Positions 47,436 to 58,018 of a DNA stretch of 64,000 nt are shown here, one piece after another (position 1 is the stretch's first letter; each line of letters starts with the position of its first letter). The stretch comes from Siphonodentalium dalli (taxonomy: Eukaryota; Mollusca; Scaphopoda; Gadilida; Siphonodentaliidae): assembly GCA_032622095.1 (NCBI GenBank), contig CP136062.1:230038578-230102577 (forward strand), read 5' to 3'. The notes under the pieces were generated by a model. That model did not search any database. It saw nothing but the letters and a program-made list of their open reading frames with translations, and was not told where the DNA came from. Both the position numbers and the translations under genes were made by a program.

Positions 47436-49205
47436 TAAGCGTATAGCTAGCTACATTGATCAATAATTACAGCCATATATACAGAATAATCTCAATTACT
47501 CGCGATTTTGCATACTGTAACTGCTATATAGACTTACCGCCTTGATTATGTTTAGTGAATATTATTACATGCTGGCTCGATAGATAAATCACCATAGTTA
47601 GCTTCATTATATTGCCCGTATAAACGTCGTGAACATCATGACTAGCTATAGTGACTAATGTAACTGGCTATATAGACTTACCTCCTTACTGAGCTAGAGT
47701 GACAATTTTAGTAGCTGTAGAGATAGATCGCCAATTGATAGCTATAGTGACAATATTACTGTCTAGATAGACTGCATACCCACAAAGACTAGCTATAGTG
47801 ACTAGCGTAACTGCTTGACAGGCTTACCACTCTAGTTACCAATAGTGACCACACTTACTAGCTTGTTGTATAGTATATGCACCATCGGTAGCTACACTGA
47901 TCAATATGACTGTTCACATGTACTGAATAACCACAATGACAAGCTCTAGTGACTAATGTACCTGGTAAGATACACTTACCACCATGGTTAGTTATAATGT
48001 CTACAGCTTTTCTGTATAGATTATCCACCATAGCTGGCTACTTTGATCGATATTTCTGACCAAATATACTGAATTACCACAATGACTAGGTATAGTGACT
48101 AATGTAGCTCACTAGATAGACTTACCATTCTGATTAGCTATTGTGACTATTATTATTAGCTTGATAGATAGACCGTCCGCCAGTGCTAGCTATATTGATT
48201 AATATCACTGCCTATGTAAACTGCATAACCACCATGATTAGCCATTATGAATAATGTACTGGCTGGATATATTTATCACCTTATACATGCTGGCTAGATA
48301 GATAAGCCGCCATAACTAGCTATATTGATCAACAGTACTGTCTATGTAGACTGAATACCCAACATAACTAGTTATAGTGACAACAGTAACTGGCTAGATA
48401 GACTTACCACCCTGGCTAGATGCAGTGACTAGCTTGCTGTACTGACTATCCTCATAGCTGGCTACTTTGATCTATATTACTGCCCATATACACTGAATAA
48501 CCACCATGGCTGGCTATAGTCATAACCATGACTGTCTGTAATGACTAATTAACTGTCTATACAGACATACCACCAAGGTTAGCTTGGGTGACTACACTTA
48601 CTAGCTTTATGGATAGAATATCCACCATAGCTAGATACGTTGATCAATACTACCACCCACTTGTACTGAATAACCACAATGACTAGCTATAGTGACTGAT
48701 TAACTAGCTAGATATATTTACCACCAGGGTTAGCTAGAGTGACTACATTTACTAGATTATTGTATATAATATACACTTACCTAGCTACGTTGATCAATAT
48801 TGCTGCCCACTTGTACTGAATAACCATCATGACTAGCTTCAGTGACTAATGTAACTGGCTATATAAACATACCAGGCTGTGTATAGAATATCCGTCATTG
48901 GTAGCTATATCGATCGATATCATTGCCTAGATAAACTGTACAACCACCATTACCAACTATTGTGTCTAACGCAACTGGCTAGATAGACCAATCACACTTG
49001 TAAGATATAGGAACTATTCTTACAAGCTGGCTAGATAGATAAGTCAACATAGCTAGCCATTGATCGATATTGCTGCCCATGTATACCGATATTCCTACTG
49101 AATAATTATTATGACCAGCTGATAGTGACTAATGTAACTGGCTATATAGGCTTACCACCCTTGATAGCTATAGTGGATATTCTTACTTGCTGGTCCCATG
49201 TAGAT
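47436..49205. repeat. Degenerate tandem repeat, irregular period of about 120-170 bp
   Basis: The cycle TAGCTACNTTGATCAATATT, ACTGCCCATNTACACTGAAT, AACCACCATGACTAGCTATA, GTGACTAATGTAACTGGCTA, GATAGACTTACCACC, then GTGACTA..TTACTAGCTTG, returns about twelve times. The TTGATCAAT landmark occurs near 47455, 47890, 48030, 48190, 48320, 48465, 48640, 48790, 48910 and 49060. Copies are 20-35% diverged with many indels, so it is much older than the other arrays in this window. Confidence 0.8.
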
Positions 49206-49619
49206 AGACTGTCCAGTCAGTGATACTCTTGTCCAAAATATTTCTGCATCTGAGCTAATAACATACGCTCTTTATTGATCATATAATTTATTTGTCTGCG
49301 GTCAACGGCATCTACAGCATGACACTCCAATTTATCCCGGTGTTTCTATGTTCACCGACAGTTTCAACCATTTTGGGTAAATAATTAGTTGGTCAGTTAA
49401 ATTATTATAATGTCCTTTTAATTAATACATCTGATATCTAAAAGCCGGACAAATGAACACACATAGACAAATAAAATTGAGATTTGTTAATATAAAGCAT
49501 TCTAGTCCTAAAGTGTGTGGTTACTGTGAGCACATTTACTATTTTGTCAAACTCTATCAGCGCATTCTACATGGCTTCGCTGAAATTCGGAAAGGCCTAG
49601 TCGCATTCTCAACAACGTT
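49206..49619. other. Intron 2 stretch, nothing recognised
   Basis: No feature was supported. Confidence 0.4.
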
Positions 49620-49880
49620 ATCTCCCTTATAACATAATATTTTCATTTTTCTAGTTGGAGTTATTCCATGATAAGCATTGGTCACTTTGTGACAAAATAA
49701 CACGTCGGATTTTTCAAGCGACTTGCAAATGTAACTTTGTAACCCTTTTTAAACAAGGACGGGTGAAATATTTTCATTTTTCTAGTTGTGGTTATTCGCA
49801 GATAAGAATTTGTCACTTTGTGACAAAAAACACGTCGGATTTTTGAAACGACTTCCAAATGTAACTTTGTAACCCTTTTT
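49620..49880. repeat. 128-bp tandem repeat, left part (2 units)
   Basis: Unit AACAAGGACGGGTGAAATAT, TTTCATTTTTCTAGTTGCGG, TTATTCGCAGATAAGCATTT, GTCACTTTGTGACAAAAAAC, ACGTCGGATTTTTGAAACGA, CTTCCAAATGTAACTTTGTA, ACCCTTTTT. The same unit resumes at 52913; the array is split by the element at 49881-52912. Each unit includes the palindrome GTCACTTTGTGAC. Confidence 0.9.
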
Positions 49881-52800
49881 TAGCTCACCTGAGACGAAGT
49901 CTCCGGTGGAGCTATAGTCATCACTCCTCGTCCGTCGTCCGTCCGTCTGTCCGTCTGTCTGTCTGTCCGTCCGTCCGTCAACTTTTTTTTAAACATCTTC
50001 TCCTCTGAAACCATCATACCGAATTGGTTCATATTTGGTGTGGATGTTCCCTAGGTGACTCTCATTCAGATTTGTTCAAAGGAGGTCATCAAGTCAAATA
50101 GTTTTGATGTCAGGACCATAACTATTTTTCCACATAGTAATTCTTAAAACGATTTCTTTTCTGAAGTTGTCGGGCCGAATGGGTTCATATTTGGTATGAG
50201 GGTACCTTGGGTGACTGTGGTTCAGATTTGAGGTCACTGGGTCAAATGTGGGTGGGGCTATGGACATAAATCTGAATTTAAAAAAAAAAAATTCAATTTA
50301 ACTTATTGCTCAATTTAACAAAAAATTTGTTTTAATAAATATTTTTTTTTTATTAAATAAAATATTTTATTTTTAAATAAAATAAAAAAAAACTCATTAA
50401 AATTTTGAAGAACCTATGACATTACATCTTTGGGAGGGGAGGGGAGGTACCTCTAGTCACTCCACTATATTTGGTTGAAATCAGGGGTTTGGGAGAAATC
50501 AGGAACAGACAGATGTACAAAAATGTTCAGTAAATGACTTTAATCCTTGTATTCTCTACTACAGCAAGCCACCCATGTGCTCTGATGGACACATGTTTAT
50601 ACAACTGGCAGATGGGTAGATAACATCTGCTGTGCCATAGTGCTTTCCATCCCCAGAGAGTGTAATTCATGTCATTTGTAATTTAAATGAGATTAATGGT
50701 GTTATCAATGAAGCACCCTTGTTCTTTACATTATCACTCAGTGGTCATTAAAATCAGATTAATTTCATTTTCTCCAAGTTTGAATTAAGAGTGTCTGGCA
50801 TTTGTAGAATGAGGTTCCCAGAGGGTGAATTTAAGGGGTTGCTCCACACAGCAGGCTAGCATAACCAAATACACCCTCTGAGAACCTTATTCTGCTTAGG
50901 CCTCATCTTCTGGGAAGTATCTAGAGTCTCAATATCTCATTCTGCTTAGGCCTCATCTTCTGTGAAGTATCTATAGTATCAAATTTACATTGTTGTTAGT
51001 TAAATTTCCCTTCTAGGAAGTTTATATATCCCCTAATTTGCAGAAGATAAAATTCATGATTGAGGTGCCCAATGGGTGAACATCACCAACTTCAACTGGG
51101 GAACTTCAATCTTATTCTAGGTCTTCCATAGCAGTTGAGGGCCTTATCAGAATGAGGTCCCCAGAGGTGAATTTAGTGATACTAAACCGCTGTGCAGGAT
51201 AGCGTCACTAAATTCACCTTCTGGTGACCTCATTCTGCAAATAACAGACAGACTATTTCAAGGCTTGATTGTATAATACATTGTGTTGCTTGAGGCCAGA
51301 CATGCACAATGTAGGAACAGACATGCTTTTAGTGATGCTATCCCACTCAGCGGGCTAGCATCACCAAATTCACCATCTGGAGACCTCATTCTGCTTAGGC
51401 CTCATCTTCTGGGAAGTATCTATAGTATCAAATTTACATTGTTGTTAGTTAAATTTCCCTTCTAGGAAGTTTCTATATCCCCTAATTTGCAGAAGATAAA
51501 ATTCATAATTGAGGGGCCCAATGGGTGAACATCACCAACTGCAACTGGGGAAATTCAATTTTATTCTAGATCTTCCATAGCAGTTGAGGGCCTTATCAGA
51601 ATGAGGTCCCCAGAGGGTGAATTGTATAATACATTGTGTTGCTTGAGGCCAGGCATGCACAATGTAGAAACAGACACACTTTTTGTGATGCTATCCCGCA
51701 CAGCAGGCTAGCATCACCAAATTCACCCTCTGGAGACCTCATTCTGCTTAGGCCTCATCTTCTGGGAAGTATCTATAGTATCAAATTTACATTGTTGTTA
51801 GTTAAATTTCCCATCCAGGAAGTTTCTATATCCCCTCATTTGCAGAAGATAAAATTCATAAATGAGGTGCCCAATGGGTGAATATCACCAACTTCAACTG
51901 GGGAAGTTAATTCTTATCCTTATCAGATTTGTGAAAATGGGATCACAAAGTCAAATAAGGGCAGAGCAAGAGACTTAACTATTTCACTACATAGTAATTC
52001 TTAAAATATGTTTGCAAGAACTAGTTGGCTTATATAGAATGGAATTTTCTTCCTTGACTGCAATGCAGATTTGTTTTAATGGGGTCACCTGGTCAAATAG
52101 GGGCCAAGCGAAGGACAGTTTCCCTCTTAATATGCTTCCTTCACAAGGACCATCAGGTCTATTTTTAATACTGATATTTATGATATGTATGAAGGGTTTG
52201 GTGTCTGGGATTCAAATTTATTCAGATGGGGTCACCAGGTTAAATAGGGTGGGAGAATTACTATAGAGACATAACTATATGTCTCTATAGTAATTCTTAA
52301 AATGTCTTCTCAAGAGAGTTTGGACTATTTAGCTTTAATACATATTGTATGGAGGTATCAGGAGGATCCTTTAGTGACTGAGATTCAGATTTGTTAAAAT
52401 GAGGTCAACCTGTCAAGAAATGGCAGGCTATGGGGAGTTAACACTTTTGTGTCCAATAAAATCATCGAAATACCAAATCCATTAAAACATCTACCTTGGA
52501 ACCACCTAACTGATTGGTCTGACATACATGTATTGTGTTTTGGGTCCATGGATAATTGGGCTTCAAACATGTGGTTTTAGAAAAAGGCGCTTGTGAGATT
52601 GGAAATTTCCAACAATTGAGAAAGTTTGAGGTGTCGGTTGTGAAATTCCAACCTAAGACTTGGGAGTCTGGAGCCCGGTCGGGAGAGGACTTGTTGAGCT
52701 GGAGGAGGGGGGTGATCAGTAGTGTACAGTTGGCAATTTCAAGGTGGATTTTCACCAAGCTACATAATTGAAGTCTCTCTAGCCACATATCCTGTTTAAA

Positions 52801-52912
52801 TCTACTTCTTTTAAAGTGATTATGAAAAGTGCTGACTGTTTTGGTCTCCAGAGTCCCAGTCTTATCAGTCTTTGCAGTCTGGTGGGCGACCCCACAGTCA
52901 TTGACTGTCTTA
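49881..52912. mobile_element. Dispersed mollusc-type repeat element inserted in the 128-bp array
   Basis: It begins TAGCTCACCTGAGACGAAGT, CTCCGGTGGAGCTA, a terminal hairpin (AGCTCACC / GGTGGAGCT), followed by GTCCGTC/GTCTGTC runs and then several diverged 140-170 bp internal repeats containing TTCATATTTGGT, CCTNGGTGACT, TTCAGATTTGTT, GGTCACNTGGTCAAATAG and GTAATTCTTAAAA (about 50020, 50150, 51930, 52100, 52290). I recall elements of this design as abundant in bivalves and gastropods; the memory is of the family, not of a database hit. No transposase or RT was seen. The right boundary is set only by return of the 128-bp array; 52450-52912 may be separate sequence. Confidence 0.6.
50805..51905. 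repeat. 353-bp tandem duplication with inverted GAATGAGGT arms
   Basis: The frames 51283-51465 and 51636-51881 are copies 353 bp apart (both start MLLEARHAQCRNRH); a third partial copy begins near 50880. Each contains CCTCATTCTGCTTAGGCCTC and ATCTTCTGGGAAGTATCTAT. At 51150-51238, AGAATGAGGTCCCCAGAGG pairs with CTTCTGGTGACCTCATTCT around CTAAACCGCTGTGCAGGATAGCG, forming an about 90-bp hairpin. This is internal to the dispersed element. Confidence 0.8.
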
Positions 52913-53660
52913 TTTTTAACAAGAACGGGTGAAATATGTTAATTTTTCTAGTTGCGGTTATTAGCAGAAATAGCATTTGTCACTTTGTGACAAAAAACAC
53001 ATCGGATTTTTGAAACGCCTTGCAAATGTAACTTTGTAACCCTTTGTTTTAACAAGAACGGGTGAAATATTTTCATTTTTCTAGTTGCGGTTATTCGCAG
53101 ATAAGCATTTGTCACTTTGTGACAAAAAACATGTCGGATTTTTGAAACGACTTCCAAATGTAACTTTGTAACCCTTTTTTAACAATGATAGGTGAACTAT
53201 TTTAATTTTTCTAGTTGCAGTTATTCTCTGATAATCATTTGCAACTATGTAACAAAAACACGTCGCATTTTTAAAACGACTTCCAAATGTAACTTTGTAA
53301 CCCTTTTTAAACAAGGATAGGTGAACTATTTTCATTTTTCTAGTTGGAGTTATTCTCTGATAAGCATTTGTAACTATGTAACAAAAAACACGTCGCATTT
53401 TTTAAACGACTTACAAATGTAACTTTGTAATCCTTTTTAAACAAGGATAGGTGAAATATTTTAATTTTTCTAGTTGGAGTTATTCTCTGATAACCATTTG
53501 TAACTATGTAACAAAAAACGCATCGCATTTTTAAAACGACTTGCAAATGTAAATTTGTAACCATTTTTAAACAAGGACGGGTGAAATGTTTTCATTTATC
53601 TAGTGTAGCATTGTGACAAAATACACGTCGCATTTTTTAAACGACTTCACTCTAAATGCC
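52913..53660. repeat. 128-bp tandem repeat, right part (about 6 units)
   Basis: Continuation of 49620-49880. Units after 53170 form a subtype with GATAGGTGAACTATTTT and TAACTATGTAACAAAAAACA in place of GTCACTTTGTGACAAAAAAC. The last unit (53570-53660) is truncated. Frames of 69-108 codons on the minus strand come from the repeat. Confidence 0.9.
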
Positions 53661-54112
53661 CAAAAAAATAGGGCGCATTTGTAACCGGGTTACTGGTCGG
53701 AGCTAACACACGACTTGTTACTGGTCGGCGCTAACACACGACTTCCTAATGTAACTCCAAAATGCCAAAAAAAAAAAACAGGGCCCATTTGTAACCCATT
53801 AACTGGTTACAAATGCGTCGTATTTTTTTCTGCACCAGAATGTTCCATATATGTTCAACTGGGCGAGTATCTTCATATTATACCATGACATTCGAAATAA
53901 AACCAACTAATTGATAGAAGCATTTCCAGACAGGGGTCTTCTATTCAAATTTAGCATTTTGTGTATACACCGGAAACTGTATCAAACTTGGCATAGGAAG
54001 AGATATACCATCTTCTAAAAGTGTGTATCTCTTCCCTGAACTTTCTGTACAGAATCGGAGGTAAAAAAATAATATATTTTGAATCTGAAAGATCCGTACG
54101 CATGAATTTCTA
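53661..54112. other. Intron 2 stretch, short repeats only
   Basis: Two copies of TTACTGGTCGGMGCTAACAC plus ACGACTT at 53690-53715 and 53718-53745, and a diverged copy of 39785-39850 at 53889-53943. No exon was recognised on either strand. Confidence 0.45.
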
Positions 54113-54739
54113 TCACCAGGGAGTATTTTTTTGTCCAACTATATTTTGCAAACCGCGACAGAAAATGTGGGTTATTGTCTCATTTTTATTATAAATCAAT
54201 CTTTCAAAAACATCTTTGAGTGGAATATTTGTGACGTCATTTTTTTCGCGTGATTGTTTGGCAACAACAGTGAAGGCGTGGTTATGCTTCAAACCGAGAT
54301 TTATAGATTTTTGTTGTTTTTTATAACACTTTGTTGATCCAGGAAGAGATAGCGCATCTTTAACTATTGTATCAACAGAGACCAACACGTGAAAACGAGT
54401 CCATGTGTCCTCTCTATTGCATATAGTTCTTGGTTGTTTTTTTGTATTTGGCGCGACTTCAATCGATACAGATATCTTTGATATTGGTGTAATCATTATG
54501 CAATCCATTGAAGTCCACGTACCCATCAGTAAATACCACTGACTTCGATTCATACCTACTGGGCATGACATGCCGTGTGTGTCCATTGGAACGAATACGA
54601 ATGCCAACGCCTTGTGATTTGTTCCGCTGCTGGTGATATAAGTTAACCCCTGTGGCCTGAAAACAATTCTTAACGCACTATGCAGGACGTATATTGTGAA
54701 TACGAGGATCCATATCGTTGTTAAAGTGATATTAAACAC
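54113..54739 (-). CDS. Unrecognised 208-codon minus-strand frame, possible exon
   Basis: This is the longest non-repeat frame outside the LINE. It has no ATG at its 5' end; it is open from a GTG codon at 54739. A plausible acceptor AATTGTTTTCAG|GCC lies at 54657/54656, so the exon could be 54113-54656. The encoded part is hydrophilic with scattered cysteines (MSCPVG, MDCIM, TICNRED, TKCYKK, IFCRGL) and ends at TGA. The residues before the acceptor look hydrophobic (ILVFTIYVLHSALRIVF) and could alternatively be a signal anchor. No family is recognised. It is nested, on the opposite strand, in intron 2 of the secreted-protein gene. Confidence 0.35.
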   Translation of the reverse strand: MFNITLTTIWILVFTIYVLHSALRIVFRPQGLTYITSSGTNHKALAFVFVPMDTHGMSCPVGMNRSQWYLLMGTWTSMDCIMITPISKISVSIEVAPNTKKQPRTICNREDTWTRFHVLVSVDTIVKDALSLPGSTKCYKKQQKSINLGLKHNHAFTVVAKQSREKNDVTNIPLKDVFERLIYNKNETITHIFCRGLQNIVGQKNTPW

Positions 54740-54788
54740 ACCAGTATGGTGATCAAATGGAAATCGTGAATAATCTTCATCGAAGTAG

Positions 54789-54947
54789 TTATATTATACA
54801 AATATTATATCTAAATTGACAACACACACCGTAATTCTTATATATATTAAAGGCACGGGTGGCGTTCGTTTCAGAAAGATTCATATGTGTTGAAATTGCC
54901 ATAAACAGAAGGAGTATTAAAAAATATATAGTTTTGTTCATATTCCA
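54789..54947 (-). CDS. Short minus-strand frame with signal-like N-terminus, doubtful
   Basis: From an ATG near 54941, MNKTIYFLILLLFMAISTH reads like a cleavable signal peptide, followed by NLSETNATRAFN and a stop at 54789. It lies just upstream (in minus orientation) of the 208-codon frame and could be its first exon, but no donor gives the phase the acceptor at 54656 needs, so the join is unproven. Confidence 0.2.
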   Translation of the reverse strand, partial: WNMNKTIYFLILLLFMAISTHMNLSETNATRAFNIYKNYGVCCQFRYNICII

Positions 54948-55073
54948 AACATAATCAGCGCGTAAATAGTATATTGTCGTCAAGACTTACGATGGTGTAC
55001 GTAAACAAGAACCTGCTCATGTTACAGAAGTTTTGCATCGGTTTACATAACACAGCGCGATTCTATTGGGTAA

Positions 55074-55415
55074 TCACACACTTATGATATAAACGCTCTT
55101 TATTATTTCCATATCAGGAAAACTGTAACAAATAACGCTCTTTGTGTTTACCATATCCGGATCTAAGCAAAAGCCAGGTTCTATAATTTGTTTTGCTTTG
55201 TGTCTACATAACAAAGGAAAAACATTTGACAATAACATACTGTTTATGCCATATTTCTGATTGGTATAAGAACAAAGTCTGTCTATATTTTTTCTGTTTA
55301 AGGCTGTTGTGACGCAGCTGAGTATTTTAACAGGATACCAACCGCCATCGCCGCTCGTATCTTTAATGAAATGCAGTGTCGCTCGATAGCGTTTTCGCAA
55401 GTTTATCGCCTTCAA
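55074..55415 (-). CDS. Unrecognised 113-codon minus-strand frame ending in AATAAAGAGCG repeats
   Basis: The frame is open with hydrophilic, cysteine-containing sequence (SGDGGWYPVKILSC, NIDRLCSYTNQKYG). Its last about 25 codons are two copies of the 42-bp repeat known from 11585-11950 (GATATGG...AATAAAGAGCGTT at 55085-55160). If transcribed on the minus strand, AATAAA at about 55093-55103 would serve as a polyadenylation signal. No family is recognised and no splice sites are evident, so coding status is uncertain. Confidence 0.2.
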   Translation of the reverse strand: MKAINLRKRYRATLHFIKDTSGDGGWYPVKILSCVTTALNRKNIDRLCSYTNQKYGINSMLLSNVFPLLCRHKAKQIIEPGFCLDPDMVNTKSVICYSFPDMEIIKSVYIISV

Positions 55416-55846
55416 TGCTTTATTCTCTTATCAAATGTTACATGATATTGAGATATATGAGTTTATATACAAAATATATGTACAATATCATAGATGGTAG
55501 TCTATAGACATGAATTATATACATTCTGACACCTTTTAAGTTGTATTGCAGTTGACTTTGTTGTGAGTTTACAGTGGCCGGATAAATGTGGTGTCGATTT
55601 ATTGACCGGATTGTTGATTGTCTATTGTCTAGAAGTATACATTTACATTTGAGCGTAGGTCAGACGATGTTTTCTTTGGAGTGGTACGGTCGATTTGCTT
55701 CAGATTTTCGGCTATGTTAGTAGAATGCTACATTCCACCACTTGGCATGGTGCCCGAATGCTAACTTACCAGTTTCATGTTCCCGAACAAGTGCATAATA
55801 TGTCTTTAAGTATAGACTCTCTATGGTCACTAACGTTTCACCGCGA
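55416..55846. other. Intron 2 stretch, nothing recognised
   Basis: No feature was supported; the 91-codon plus frame at 55695-55970 runs into the palindromic element and has no domain. Confidence 0.35.
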
Positions 55847-56298
55847 GTTTAACCCTTTACCCAACAAAACGGCCGAAAACGCCCAAATAAAGCTTCAACA
55901 GCCTAAAATATCTTCGGTCTATCTCAATAACACCATACAAATATGGATATCATTGGAACCGGTTCAATGACCACATTGTGATGGTTACAATTATACATGT
56001 GCCAATGCATTCTCTTATATATGCGAGTCGACCATAGGTCGCCTCGCATATATACGAGAATGCATTGGCCTAACACATTTTACCATTTTTTCTTACATTC
56101 TTTAACAATTTTAGAACTTTTTCTTACATTTTTTAACAATTTTTATAATATTTTTCTACATTTCTTTGACAATTTTATCATTTTTAATATGTGTTAAGCT
56201 AATGCATTCTCTTATATATGCGAGGCGACCTATGGTCGACTCGCATATATAAGAGAATGCATTGGCACAGGGCCGTTCTGTTGGGTAAAGGGTTAACC
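55847..56298. mobile_element. Nested palindromic element (palindromes inside an inverted repeat)
   Basis: The outer arms are GTTTAACCCTTTACCCAACA (55847) and TGTTGGGTAAAGGGTTAAC (to 56298). Inside are two 68-70 bp palindromes, 56001-56069 and 56199-56266, each built from AATGCATTCTCTTATATATG, CGAGTCGACC / GGTCGCCTCG and the inverse. The second palindrome is the reverse complement of the first almost base for base (SalI-type GTCGAC arm on the outside in both). The core 56080-56190 has three TTTCTTACATTYTTTAACAA repeats. The layered symmetry suggests a foldback MITE. Confidence 0.85.
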
Positions 56299-56494
56299 GC
56301 CCCCGTCGCACAATCGTTTAACCCTTCCATGACGGGGGGGGGGGGCTCTTATATATATGTGAGTCCACCATAGGTTGCCTCACCAGGCCATGCGCACGGG
56401 TGTAGATATCAAACAATATGTGATCCTCCGTAGGATAGGGTATCATATAATATGTGATCCTCGACTCAGGAGTCACTGGTGGCTCAATGAAGGC

Positions 56495-56576
56495 AGGATC
56501 ATATATCAAAATGAGAGGATATGGTGATCCCATGAAAAGGGGATCATCATATCCTCTCATTTTGATATGTGATCCT
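56495..56576. repeat. 82-bp palindrome
   Basis: AGGATCATATATCAAAATGA, GAGGATATGGTGATCCC pairs with GGGGATCATCATATCCTCTC, ATTTTGATATGTGATCCT around ATGAAAA; about three mismatches. The upstream 56395-56495 has further TATGTGATCCTC words in the same family. Confidence 0.9.
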
Positions 56577-56852
56577 AAAATAAGAACATATTTTTATTAA
56601 CTAAATAACGGAGATATTTGAAGAAGTGTTTTTGACAAAATAACGGAAATATTTGAAGAAGTGTTTTAAATAAACATTTGTTACACTACAAAATATATAC
56701 ACCATCTTTTGTTTAATCTGTATTTGTTCACAAAACAGTATTTGTTGTCTTGAAATCGAGTTATATAATAATTATGTTGTTATTATTGTAATTGCGGTCA
56801 GGAAGAGATACACCATCTTGTATGACTCAATCAACATGAGATAAGAGTTCAG
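56577..56852. other. Spacer, nothing recognised
   Basis: A short direct repeat (ACGGAGATATTTGAAGAAGT and ACGGAAATATTTGAAGAAGT at about 56607 and 56643) is the only feature. Confidence 0.5.
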
Positions 56853-57832
56853 AAACATCTATGTTCACTGCAAACACATGGATCAGAAACATCTATGTTC
56901 GCTGCAAACACCATGGTTCAGAAATATCTATGTTCGCTGCAAACACCATGGTTCAGAAATATCTATGTTCGCTGCAAACACCATGGTTCAGAAACATCTA
57001 TGTTCAATGCAAATACCATGGTTCAGAAATATCTATGTTCGCTGCAAACACCATGGTTCAGAAACATCTATGTTCGCTGCAAACACCATGGTTCAGAAAC
57101 ATCTATGTTCGCTGCAAACACCATGGTTCAGAAACATCTATGTTCGCTGCAAACACCATGGTTCAGAAACATCTATGTTCGCTGCAAACACCATGGTTCA
57201 GAAACATCTATGTTCGCTGCAAACACCATGGTTCAGAAACATCTATGTTCGCTGCAAACACCATGGTTCAGAAACATCTATGTTCGCTGCAAACACCATG
57301 GTTCAGAAACATCTATGTTCAATGCAAATACCATGGTTCAGAAATATCTATGTTCAATGCAAACACCATGGTTCAGAAACATCTATGTTCGCTGCAAACA
57401 CCATGGTTCAGAAACATCTATGTTCGCTGCAAACACCATGGTTCAGAAACATCTATGTTCGCTGCAAACACCATGGTTCAGAAACATCTATGTTCGCTGC
57501 AAACACCATGGTTCAGAAACATCTATGTTCGCTGCAAACACCATGGTTCAGAAACATCTATGTTCAATGCAAATACCATGGTTCAGAAATATCTATGTTC
57601 AATGCAAACACCATGGTTCAGAAACATCTATGTTCACCGCAAACACCATGGTTCAGAAACATCTATGTTCAATGCAAATACCATGGTTCAGAAATATCTA
57701 TGTTCAATGCAAACACCATGGTTCAGAAACATCTATGTTCACCGCAAACACCATGGTTCAGAAATATCTATGTTCAATGCAAATACCATGGTTCAGAAAC
57801 ATATATGTTCACTGCAAACACCATGGTTTCAA
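56853..57832 (+). repeat. 35-bp tandem array, about 28 units, open in all three plus frames
   Basis: Unit ACCATGGTTCAGAAACATCT, ATGTTCGCTGCAAAC. As 35 is not a multiple of 3, each plus frame cycles through the same 35-residue string (MFAANTMVQKHLCSLQTPW...), and no frame meets a stop for about 1 kb (325, 329 and 366 codons). Variant units (TTCAATGCAAAT with AAATATCT, TTCACCGCAAAC) recur in a fixed order at about 57005, 57320, 57565, 57670 and 57780, showing higher-order amplification. Each unit has ACCATGG, a full Kozak-type start context. It is best read as non-coding satellite within intron 2. Confidence 0.93.
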
Positions 57833-57911
57833 ATCTGAAGTGGGGTTACCAAATCATTTGTGGTTAATTATGAAAAAAGAGAATATTTATATATGGACAT
57901 TTTTAAGTAAT

Positions 57912-58018
57912 TCACAGAACGATACGAGTGTGTTAATGCGTTTGTTGATACGAGGTCCAGCGGTGGCACAAGTGCCTTCTCGACAAACCCGTTAACACGC
58001 ACGTGTATCGTTCTGTGA
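57912..58018. repeat. Imperfect palindrome, about 36-bp arms
   Basis: TCACAGAACGATACGAGTGT, GTTAATGCGTTTGT and the reverse complement of 57983-58018 (TCACAGAACGATACACGTGC, GTGTTAACGGGTTTGT) agree apart from short mismatched steps; the loop is about 35 bases. Confidence 0.8.
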
